Source of the DNA: Candidatus Pacearchaeota archaeon
GTDB lineage: Archaea > Nanobdellota > Nanobdellia > Pacearchaeales > GW2011-AR1
Assembly: GCA_002689985.1 (NCBI GenBank)
Contig: NZDC01000018.1
Coordinates: forward strand, 1-10,880
DNA length: 10,880 nucleotides
Reading direction: 5' to 3'
The number at the start of each line of letters is the position of its first letter. The stretch's first letter is position 1. A program made the translations under genes and the position numbers. Below the pieces are notes generated by a model. It saw only the letters and a program-made list of their open reading frames with translations, was not told the origin of the DNA and searched no databases. Shown in pieces: positions 1 through 6,155 of this stretch.

Positions 1-31
1 AGAAAAAATAAAGCTATAAAAAATAAGTATT
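1..31 (-). terminator. T-rich stretch after the HEPN gene, possible terminator
   Basis: Downstream of the HEPN stop codon the minus strand contains two T6 runs (complements of positions 18-23 and 3-8). Archaeal RNA polymerase can terminate on such T tracts without a hairpin. The surrounding DNA is AT-rich, so this is weak evidence. Positions 32-61 hold nothing else recognisable. Confidence 0.25.
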
Positions 32-61
32 TCTCTTTATAATTTTTAAAATTTAAGTTTA

Positions 62-541
62 TCATCTTTCATGATTTTCTAATTTTTTTCTTAAATCTTT
101 TATGTCTTTTTCATTAATTTTGGCTAAGATATCTTTTGATTTGTTTAAAAATAATGGCGCTTTATCCATTATATAATCAGAATCTTCTTTTTGAACTATT
201 TTATCAACATAATATTTGGCAATATTTCTTGCATTAAAAGCTTTTTTAATTATTTTAATATCTTCTTTAGAATAAAAATTATCCAATATTTTTTTCATAA
301 ATTCAATAGTGCAAGAATGAATCTCACACTTAATTCCAATTTTCATACAAACAGAATATAGAGAATAATACATTGAGTAATAACATGCAGAAATTGCAAA
401 CATTAAATTATATTTTCTTTCTCTGTTCATGGTTCCAAGAGAATCCTCATCCATTTTTAGATAACCTTTAGCTAGATTATCATTAGAATCAATAAGCTTT
501 ATTCCCTCTTTTTGCTCGCAACACCACCTTATACTTACCAT
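62..541 (-). CDS. HEPN-domain protein, probable toxin RNase of a HEPN-MNT pair
   Basis: This 159-residue protein resembles the HEPN family seen next to minimal nucleotidyltransferases. Visible marks are the helix with YYSMYYS at residues 54-60, H75-S76 before the next helix, and ARNIAKYY at about 104-111, which sits where this family carries its conserved R..A.Y motif (R105, Y110/Y111). The N-terminal IRWCCEQKEGIKLI segment also fits archaeal members. Family knowledge: HEPN proteins are all-helical dimers that often cleave RNA and are neutralised by their MNT partner. RNase activity here is inferred; the strict Rx4-6H motif is not obvious. The ATG overlaps the end of the upstream gene by 7 nt (its stop codon is at 535-537), which argues for translational coupling and supports this start. 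Cytosolic; no signal peptide or membrane segment. Confidence 0.75.
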   Translation of the reverse strand: MVSIRWCCEQKEGIKLIDSNDNLAKGYLKMDEDSLGTMNRERKYNLMFAISACYYSMYYSLYSVCMKIGIKCEIHSCTIEFMKKILDNFYSKEDIKIIKKAFNARNIAKYYVDKIVQKEDSDYIMDKAPLFLNKSKDILAKINEKDIKDLRKKLENHER

Positions 542-1092
542 ATTAAATCAACAAAATCCTCTACACCTTTTAATAAAATATGATTTTTAATTATTTCTTT
601 TATAATAGTTTCTTTTTTATCAAATTTCTCTTTTTTTAATTTTACAATATTAATTTTGATATTATAAATTTTCTCTAAATCTTCAATATCTTTAATTTTA
701 CCAATAATAAAAATATCTAAGTCAGATTTTTCAGTTGCACTAAAGTTAGCATAACTTCCAAAGATAACTAATATTCCTTCACTTTTTTCTTTTAATTTTA
801 AAAAAAGATCTACTAATTTTTTGTATTTTTTAAGAAAATTAATTTTTCTTTGGATTTCTATTAATTGAATTACTTCTTTAATATAAGGATAAAATTCATT
901 TAAATAATAATATTTGTTTTTTCCTTCTTGAGTGAATTTAAGTATATTCTCTGCTTCAAGTTGATTTAAAGTATTTGAAACTGTCTTTTGATTCATCTTA
1001 AGTTTCTTAGAAATATTTCTTCCATAAATCTTTTTATTATAATCTGTAGAAAATTCCATTAAAACTTTTAGTTTATTTGTATTAAGTAACAT
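535..1092 (-). CDS. Winged-helix DNA-binding domain fused to minimal nucleotidyltransferase (antitoxin-like)
   Basis: This 185-residue protein has two parts. Residues about 6-65 look like a winged helix, with a recognition helix around NQKTVSNTLNQLEAENIL (34-51) and a wing with KNKYYYL. Residues about 105-180 look like a MNT/Pol-beta nucleotidyltransferase, with G112-S113 followed by D124-L-D126 (the GS...DxD motif). The position expected to hold the third acidic metal ligand appears to be N148 (in IKINIV), so catalysis may be weakened; this needs an alignment. Family knowledge: MNT partners of HEPN toxins can adenylylate the toxin. The fused DNA-binding domain suggests this protein also represses its own promoter, which has a palindrome directly before the start codon. 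A TATA-like box centred about 27 nt upstream suggests a leaderless message. It is the first gene of the two-gene unit with the HEPN protein. Confidence 0.78.
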   Translation of the reverse strand: MLLNTNKLKVLMEFSTDYNKKIYGRNISKKLKMNQKTVSNTLNQLEAENILKFTQEGKNKYYYLNEFYPYIKEVIQLIEIQRKINFLKKYKKLVDLFLKLKEKSEGILVIFGSYANFSATEKSDLDIFIIGKIKDIEDLEKIYNIKINIVKLKKEKFDKKETIIKEIIKNHILLKGVEDFVDLIW

Positions 1093-1110
1093 ATTACTTA
1101 TATGAGTAAT
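1093..1110. promoter_or_regulatory. 18-bp imperfect palindrome, candidate autoregulatory operator
   Basis: ATTACTTATATGAGTAAT has 8 of 9 base pairs symmetric, with 6-bp perfect arms ATTACT/AGTAAT. It lies exactly between the start codon at 1092 and the TATA-like box at 1115-1126, so a bound dimer would cover the predicted transcription start. The gene it precedes encodes a winged-helix protein, making autorepression the simplest reading. Binding is inferred. Confidence 0.5.
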
Positions 1111-1114
1111 AAAG

Positions 1115-1126
1115 TATTTAAATATC
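1115..1126 (-). promoter_or_regulatory. TATA-like box of the wHTH-MNT/HEPN unit
   Basis: On the minus strand the sequence reads GAAAGATATTTAAATACTTT. The TTTAAATA core is centred about 27 nt upstream of the ATG, preceded by a purine-rich stretch that could be the BRE. Archaeal transcription usually starts about 25 nt downstream of the TATA centre, so the transcript would begin at or next to the start codon. Confidence 0.45.
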
Positions 1127-1156
1127 TTTCTATATTAAAATTCTTTTTTAAATATC

Positions 1157-2572
1157 TTATCCTTTTATAACAACGAGTGGTTTAACTTTTGCAACTAATT
1201 TACCTATTCCTAATTCATTAACAACTTTTATTACTTCATCTACATCCTTATAGGCATATGGTGCTTCTTCAGAAAGTCCTTTTAAACTTCCAGATTTTAC
1301 TTCTATTCCTTTTTTAGCTAATTCTAATTTAACTTCTTCTCCTTTTTTCTTTTTTGATGCTTCATGTCGTGACATAACTCTTCCAGCTCCGTGTACTGTT
1401 GAACCAAAACTTATTTCTTCTGCCTTTTTTGTTCCAACTAAAACATAACTTGAAGTTCCCATACTTCCAGGGATAATTACTGGTTGTCCAATTTTTCTAT
1501 AAACTTCTGGAATTTCTTTTCGTCCAGGGCCAAAACTTCTAGTTGCTCCCTTTCTATGAATACAAACAGTTTTCTTTTTTCCATTTATTTCATGTTCTTC
1601 ACATTTTGCTATATTATGAGCAACATCATATACCACATCTATTTTAGAATTTGGAAAAAGATATTTCATTTCTTCTCTTACCCAGTGATTTATTAATTGC
1701 CGATTAGCAAAAGCAAAATTAACAGCACAAGCCATTGCAGAAGAATAATCTTTTCCAAGTTTACTTTTTATTGGCGCATTAATTAATTCTCTATCTGGCA
1801 AATCCTTAAATCCATATTCATCTTCCATTTTTTTAATATAATCAGATGCTACTTGATGTCCTAGTCCACGTGATCCACAATGAATCATTATTGTTATTTG
1901 TCCTTTTTCTAAACCAAAAATCTTTGCAACCTTTTCATCAAATATTTCATCAACATATTGAACTTCTAAGAAGTGATTTCCAGCGCCTAATGTTCCTAAT
2001 TGACCTATACCTCTTTTAATTGCTTTTTTTGAAACTTTAGTTGTATTTGCTCCTTTCATACAACCTTCTTCTTCTGTATGTAAATAATCTTCTTTTACTC
2101 CATATCCTTTCTCTACTATATATTTTGCACCTTTTTCTAGAACTTTATCAAATTCTTTTATATTAATTTGAAACTCACTTCCACGTCCAACTCCTGATGG
2201 AATTTTTCTATAAAGTCCTTCAACAACTTGCTTTTGTTTTTTTAATATATCTTTTTTTGTTAAATTTGTTTTTAAAAGTCTTATTCCACAATTTATATCA
2301 TATCCTACTCCTCCAGGGGAAATTATACCTTTATCTATATCAAAAGCAGCAATTCCGCCTATTGAAAATCCATATCCTTGGTGAGCATCTGCAACAGCAA
2401 TTGAGTTTTTTATTATTCCAGGTAACATTGCAATATTTTTTACTTGTTGTAAAGTATTATCTTCTTTCATCTTTTCAACAAGTTTTTCACTTGCAAAGAT
2501 TTTTCCAGGAACATTCATTTTTCCTTCTTTTGGAATTTCATAGATATCTTTTGATATTTTTTTTATTTGCAT
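1157..2572 (-). CDS. rtcB: RNA-splicing ligase RtcB (3'-phosphate/5'-OH RNA ligase)
   Basis: RtcB joins RNA 2',3'-cyclic phosphate or 3'-phosphate ends to 5'-OH ends using GTP and Mn2+. In archaea it is the tRNA-splicing ligase. This 471-residue protein has the family landmarks: AVADAHQGYGFSIGG (59-73), GGVGYDINCGIRLL (87-100) with metal ligands D92 and C95, GAGNHFLEVQ with H200, IMIHCGSRGLGHQ with H231, DVAHNIAKCEEH with H319, and HGAGRVMSR with H394, the expected guanylylated histidine. It ends in VVIKG with the conserved C-terminal lysine K470. Its length equals an uninterrupted archaeal RtcB, so there is no intein. No archease gene is visible beside it. A TATA-like sequence inside an inverted repeat centred about 24 nt upstream suggests its own promoter. 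The gap to the next gene upstream is 35 nt, so read-through is also possible. Confidence 0.97.
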   Translation of the reverse strand: MQIKKISKDIYEIPKEGKMNVPGKIFASEKLVEKMKEDNTLQQVKNIAMLPGIIKNSIAVADAHQGYGFSIGGIAAFDIDKGIISPGGVGYDINCGIRLLKTNLTKKDILKKQKQVVEGLYRKIPSGVGRGSEFQINIKEFDKVLEKGAKYIVEKGYGVKEDYLHTEEEGCMKGANTTKVSKKAIKRGIGQLGTLGAGNHFLEVQYVDEIFDEKVAKIFGLEKGQITIMIHCGSRGLGHQVASDYIKKMEDEYGFKDLPDRELINAPIKSKLGKDYSSAMACAVNFAFANRQLINHWVREEMKYLFPNSKIDVVYDVAHNIAKCEEHEINGKKKTVCIHRKGATRSFGPGRKEIPEVYRKIGQPVIIPGSMGTSSYVLVGTKKAEEISFGSTVHGAGRVMSRHEASKKKKGEEVKLELAKKGIEVKSGSLKGLSEEAPYAYKDVDEVIKVVNELGIGKLVAKVKPLVVIKG

Positions 2573-2582
2573 TTTAAGATAA

Positions 2583-2602
2583 TTTATTAACTATTTAATA
2601 AA
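2583..2602 (-). promoter_or_regulatory. rtcB promoter: TATA-like box inside an inverted repeat
   Basis: TTTATTAA-CTAT-TTAATAAA has perfect 8-bp arms. On the minus strand its first half supplies a TATA-like TTTATTAAATA centred roughly 24 nt upstream of the rtcB ATG, compatible with a leaderless transcript. Because it contains only A and T apart from the loop, the symmetry could be chance; regulation by a dimeric factor is speculative. Confidence 0.35.
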
Positions 2603-2607
2603 CTTGC

Positions 2608-3033
2608 TCATTTGTCCCAACAGAATAATTTCAACTGTCTTGGATTATATATCTCAAGATTTGCACTTATTGCAATAGATTGAGTATAAATATCTTTATC
2701 GATATATTTATCGAGTGCACAAATTTTATCCATTTCACATATTTTTGCATTACATTCTAAATAGCTTGGTATTCTTTCATTTATTTTATCTTTAACACTT
2801 TGAGGAAATGATTCATTATCCCAGTTTATTGGAAGATTACTATTTAATATATCATCTCTTAAATTATCATCTAATTCAATTTCTCTTAATATTGAAAGTT
2901 CTGCTTCATAAACTTTTGAAGAGATATCTTTCTTTCCAATATATCCTTTATCAATAACGATTAATAAAACACTTGCAATTAATAATAAGGCAATAAATGC
3001 TTCAACAATTTTTACCCACCCTTTCTTTTTCAT
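2608..3033 (-). CDS. Small pilin-like secreted protein with four cysteines (KGW-VEAF type)
   Basis: This 141-residue protein begins MKKKGWVKIVEAFIALLLIA and continues as one hydrophobic helix to about residue 27, the shape of a class III (prepilin-like) signal. If a prepilin peptidase cut after G5, the glutamate (E11) would be at +6 rather than the usual +5, so processing is uncertain. The rest is predicted outside the cell, with cysteines at 94, 99, 105 and 138 that could form disulphides. The C-terminal stretch NPRQLKLFCW looks like a conserved signature I associate with uncharacterised DPANN proteins, from memory only. It follows the 238-residue pilin-like gene by 31 nt on the same strand and is probably co-transcribed. 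Likely a minor pilin or membrane-anchored surface protein; the exact role is unknown. Confidence 0.7.
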   Translation of the reverse strand: MKKKGWVKIVEAFIALLLIASVLLIVIDKGYIGKKDISSKVYEAELSILREIELDDNLRDDILNSNLPINWDNESFPQSVKDKINERIPSYLECNAKICEMDKICALDKYIDKDIYTQSIAISANLEIYNPRQLKLFCWDK

Positions 3034-3064
3034 ATATCTTTATATTAATTTAAGTTTATATTTA

Positions 3065-3781
3065 TTACCATACCTTAATTATTAAAAATCCAGAATTAAT
3101 ATTTGCTTCTTCATCAATATACTGTATTGATATTTCATCAACGTAGATATTAACTGATATATCTTTTTCTTCTGTTTTAGCTATTATATCTCTACTGCTA
3201 TTTATAAGACTAAAACTAAACTCACTTCCAATTGGGATTTTTAATTTTCCTTTTAATGCCCCATATTTATTTTGATGTTCAGTTGCAATACTATTTATTT
3301 TTGTTTCAAAAATATATCTATCTATTTTTATTAGTTTAATTGAATAATCTTCATCTTCTTTAGGTCCTAAACAACCATTCAAACCTATTTGGAAATTTGT
3401 GAATTGTTCTTCAGAATAATAAATTTTGAAAAATCTCTTATTATCATGCTCCCATTCTATATTATTTGTGCTGGATTGAAAATTAATAGGAGTGTTATTT
3501 TCATTTTTAACAATTGAGTTTAATCCTCCAACTTCACTTACATGTGAAATTCTTAAACAATCTTTACTTGATAGATCATAACTGTCATTAATTGATATGG
3601 TTACACTTGTTAGATTTGTAGAAGACATTTTAGTTAATTCTATTTTTAAATAATCGAGTAAGAATTGTTTATCTCTTTCTACTTGTGTTACTGGTTCTAA
3701 AACAGAATATAAAAACACTAAAAAAGTTACAAATATTACAAATGACAACATTACTCCAACATGTGAACCTCTTTTATACAT
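3065..3781 (-). CDS. Pilin-like membrane-anchored protein (RG-SHVG type)
   Basis: This 238-residue protein starts MYKRGSHVGVMLSFVIFVTF, a short basic end followed by a hydrophobic helix at about 9-27 that then breaks at LEPVTQ. The KRG before the helix resembles a prepilin peptidase site, but there is no glutamate at +5, so it may stay as a simple N-terminal anchor. The remaining 200 residues are polar and probably beta-rich and extracellular, with cysteines at 75 and 137 and several N-x-S/T sequons. I do not recognise a named domain. A TATA-like box about 25 nt upstream and a 9-bp inverted repeat beside the start codon suggest a separate promoter after the pilus operon. The same orientation and its pilin-like neighbour point to a surface-structure role, possibly as a minor pilin or adhesin. 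Confidence 0.65.
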   Translation of the reverse strand: MYKRGSHVGVMLSFVIFVTFLVFLYSVLEPVTQVERDKQFLLDYLKIELTKMSSTNLTSVTISINDSYDLSSKDCLRISHVSEVGGLNSIVKNENNTPINFQSSTNNIEWEHDNKRFFKIYYSEEQFTNFQIGLNGCLGPKEDEDYSIKLIKIDRYIFETKINSIATEHQNKYGALKGKLKIPIGSEFSFSLINSSRDIIAKTEEKDISVNIYVDEISIQYIDEEANINSGFLIIKVW

Positions 3782-3804
3782 AATATAGAATAAATTTCTA
3801 TATT
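3782..3804. promoter_or_regulatory. Inverted repeat (9-bp arms) adjoining the start codon
   Basis: AATATAGAA-TAAAT-TTCTATATT has perfect 9-bp arms and a 5-nt spacer. It abuts the ATG at 3781 and reaches into the TATA-like region, as the palindrome at 1093-1110 does for its gene. It could be an operator or, if transcribed, a small 5' hairpin. The arms are AT-rich but each contains a G/C pair. Confidence 0.4.
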
Positions 3805-3813
3805 TATTAAATA
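3799..3813 (-). promoter_or_regulatory. TATA-like box of the 238-residue pilin-like gene
   Basis: The minus strand reads TATTTAATAAATATA, centred about 25 nt upstream of the start codon at 3781. The spacing fits a leaderless archaeal promoter. It overlaps one arm of the inverted repeat at 3782-3804. Confidence 0.35.
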
Positions 3814-3834
3814 TGTGCTTTTAAAATATTTATT

Positions 3835-4680
3835 TTACCCTAAAAAGATATTAGCTCCTGCAGAAACTAAAAATGAAGCCAACATTAAAGCAAAAGAATG
3901 TTTTATTCCTGATTTTACACTTCCTTCTGCAAGCTTTCCAATTACAAGTCCGCTAAAAAATCCTTGGACAAGAAGTAGATATAAAAATGAAATATTTAAT
4001 TCTCCTTGAACTATTTTTTCTCCTTCTGAAACTACTCCTACAGATCCTATTGTTTCTACATCTGCAATTCCTGAAATCATTGGAAGTATTTTAAATTGCA
4101 TTACAAGAACTATTATCATAAATACAAAAAAGATTATATATCCTTGAACAACAATAGTTGAAATAACTGCTTTTCTTTCTTTCTTTAATTTATCTGATGT
4201 ACTAACAGCACCCACAACAGACTCTAGTATCTCTCCAATATCTCCTCCTGCTCTTTCTGCTTGCCCTATTAGTTTTAAAGCTCTTGATATTGTTTTATTA
4301 TTTACATCTTTTGAGAATATATCTAACGCGACATTTAAAGGAATTCCGAGTGAAATTTGATTTGCAAGTTTTTTAATATTTTCACTTAAAACACCATATG
4401 ATTTGTCTTTTATGTTAACTATACTTTTGCTTATAGGAGTTCCTGTTTTTACACTTTCTACTAAGTTTCTTGTAAATTCTAAAAATAGTTCTTCTTTTTC
4501 AGTTGCTATTTTTGTTTCATACATTATTGAAAAAATAAATGGGGAAACTCCTACTATAATTCCCATACCTATAATTAAAAAGAAATATTTATTTCCAATT
4601 AAGAATAATGAAGATATTACAATTATCAATGATAAGACAATTCCAATCCAATGTATTTTTTTTATTTCTATTTTATTCAC
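3835..4680 (-). CDS. TadC/FlaJ-like platform protein with one T2SSF domain (short partner)
   Basis: This 281-residue polytopic membrane protein has two helices at about 10-29 and 33-53, a cytosolic type II secretion F (T2SSF) helical domain at about 65-170, then helices at about 172-196, 230-249 and 261-280. The LFLEFTRNLVESVKTGTPISKSI segment (65-87) and AGGDIGEIL (144-152) are typical of the family. Such proteins form the inner-membrane platform that the ATPase drives. The start is GTG at 4678-4680: it overlaps the end of the upstream TadC-like gene by 8 nt, and no in-frame ATG lies between it and the preceding in-frame stop. Coupling to the longer partner suggests they assemble together. 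It is the last gene of the assembly operon. Confidence 0.85.
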   Translation of the reverse strand: MNKIEIKKIHWIGIVLSLIIVISSLFLIGNKYFFLIIGMGIIVGVSPFIFSIMYETKIATEKEELFLEFTRNLVESVKTGTPISKSIVNIKDKSYGVLSENIKKLANQISLGIPLNVALDIFSKDVNNKTISRALKLIGQAERAGGDIGEILESVVGAVSTSDKLKKERKAVISTIVVQGYIIFFVFMIIVLVMQFKILPMISGIADVETIGSVGVVSEGEKIVQGELNISFLYLLLVQGFFSGLVIGKLAEGSVKSGIKHSFALMLASFLVSAGANIFLG

Positions 4681-5956
4681 CTGAATGTTTTAAATGTAAA
4701 AATGTTAGGAAAATAACATTCATTATCGATACTCCAAGTATCATAATTAAAGTAATCATTCCTGTGCTAAGGGAGATTCCTAATCCACTTATTTTCATCA
4801 TCATTAATAATAACATTAAAATCATTGGAGCTGCAATTACAACACTAATATAAATATCCATAAATGTTTCAGCAGATCTTGTTTTTCTTTCTTTTTCAAT
4901 TCTATATTCAAAAAGTAAACTTTGAGCTCTTTTATCAAAAAATGTAGGAAGACTACCTCCAGAATTTATTGTTGTTGCAAGACCATTAAATAATTCTGAA
5001 AGTTTTTTACTAGGGCTATTATTAGCACTATTTCTTAATGCACTAATAAAATCATATCCTAAAATATTAATTTTATTTATTAATTTTATAAATTCTTTTC
5101 TAAGATAAGGATATTCTTTTGTTGATGCAAGTATACTAAATATCTTACTAGGTTCAATCATAGAACCTGAAATAGCTGCCATATTTATTGTTGCAAAAGG
5201 AAGTTCCTGATCAATTTTCCATTTAGCAGATTTCTTTTCCATTGATGGATAAAAATACATAATTAAGAAAGTTCCAATAGGAATTACAAACAAGATCCAA
5301 AATATCTTGGAGAATCTAGTTAAAACACCCTCTGTAACTTTAACTAAAAAAGGAAGATTAATAGTTATATTAAAAAATAAAAGAAATATAAGAAGGAAAA
5401 AAGATACAATTACAGATAGTAATGTTGTAAATAAAATAACCGAGATATAACTTTTTGGAAGAAATTTTAGATTAGTTTTTAATAAATTCTCTTCTAATGT
5501 TTTAAATCCTCCTTTTTTAAGAAGAAATATTGAAAAATTAGAAAAAATTCTATTAGCAAATTTAATATAATTACTTGGTTTTTCTATTTTTCTTTCTAAA
5601 ACTATTTTTTCCTTTTCTTTGGTTCTTTTTAGAGTTCTTTTTCCAAATTGAGATATAAATGATTTAGTTTTAGTTGGTTTTCTTAATTGTTTTTGATTAT
5701 ACACTTCCTTTAGTTTAGGTGCAGGAGAAATATCTGTTTTTTTAGGTAATTGTCTTACAAGAGATATTTTTTTTAATGTTTCTGGAATATCTTTATTTAC
5801 TTTTTTTAATAAATCTTTTAGGGAACTTATTTGCGAAGAAATCATCTTCTTTTCTTCAGGATCTTCCAGATTTTTAAAATTATTCATAAGGGAAGTTAAT
5901 TCTTTAGTAATTTTTATTTCTTCAGAAATTTTGTTTTTTAATTTTTTAGAGGTCAT
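4673..5956 (-). CDS. TadC/FlaJ-like platform protein with long charged N-terminal extension
   Basis: This 427-residue protein carries membrane helices at about 170-192, 217-237, 369-388 and 399-420. Between the second and third lies a T2SSF-type cytosolic domain (about 248-365), including ELPFATINMAAISGSMIEPS and the GGSLPTFFDKRA motif. It forms the membrane platform of the pilus or secretion motor with the shorter partner. Residues 1-130 are unusual: highly charged, lysine-rich and cytosolic, with a probable coiled coil at about 3-65 and a basic linker after it. The start codon forms an ATGA overlap with the stop of the 54-residue gene upstream. AGAGGT (5963-5968) ends 6 nt before it, one of the few Shine-Dalgarno-like sites in the window, which strongly supports this start. 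Confidence 0.85.
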   Translation of the reverse strand: MTSKKLKNKISEEIKITKELTSLMNNFKNLEDPEEKKMISSQISSLKDLLKKVNKDIPETLKKISLVRQLPKKTDISPAPKLKEVYNQKQLRKPTKTKSFISQFGKRTLKRTKEKEKIVLERKIEKPSNYIKFANRIFSNFSIFLLKKGGFKTLEENLLKTNLKFLPKSYISVILFTTLLSVIVSFFLLIFLLFFNITINLPFLVKVTEGVLTRFSKIFWILFVIPIGTFLIMYFYPSMEKKSAKWKIDQELPFATINMAAISGSMIEPSKIFSILASTKEYPYLRKEFIKLINKINILGYDFISALRNSANNSPSKKLSELFNGLATTINSGGSLPTFFDKRAQSLLFEYRIEKERKTRSAETFMDIYISVVIAAPMILMLLLMMMKISGLGISLSTGMITLIMILGVSIMNVIFLTFLHLKHSGE

Positions 5957-6117
5957 TTTAATACCTCTGATATTTTTTCCTGAATTTGTAATATAAGTTT
6001 CTTAGATTGATTAAACTTTTCATGATCTTTTTTATTATAAAATTCTTCTAGTTTTGTTTCAGCTTCTTTTAAGGTTTCAACCATCTGATTAAGAAGTGAG
6101 ATATCCTCTTCTTTCAT
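5953..6117 (-). CDS. 54-residue charged helical (coiled-coil) protein in the pilus operon
   Basis: A short gene reads MKEEDISLLNQMVETLKEAE... and ends ...IQEKISEVLK. It is almost entirely predicted helix, rich in Glu and Lys with heptad-like leucine/isoleucine spacing, has no cysteine or membrane segment, and should be cytosolic. It lies between the ATPase gene (38 nt gap) and the long TadC-like gene, whose ATG overlaps its TGA in an ATGA junction. Its 3' end also carries the AGAGGT ribosome-binding site of that gene. Junction, reading-frame fit and composition argue it is real. Its helical character resembles the N-terminal extension of the next protein, so it could bind that extension or the ATPase, but this is inference. 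I do not recognise a family. Confidence 0.65.
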   Translation of the reverse strand: MKEEDISLLNQMVETLKEAETKLEEFYNKKDHEKFNQSKKLILQIQEKISEVLK

Positions 6118-6155
6118 ATATAGAAAAAGGAAATTGTCTTATTAAAGATTTTGAT

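Noticed and set aside
1157..2572. Intein or inactivated RtcB
   Set aside because: The reading frame is uninterrupted at normal length and all metal-binding and guanylylated residues are in place.
2197..2577. Plus-strand open frame opposite rtcB, and similar frames at 1484-1696, 3815-4009, 4403-4684, 4608-4853 and 9924-10112
   Set aside because: They lie antisense to well-supported genes, have low-complexity Phe/Leu/Ile-rich translations typical of AT-rich shadows, and show no start signals.
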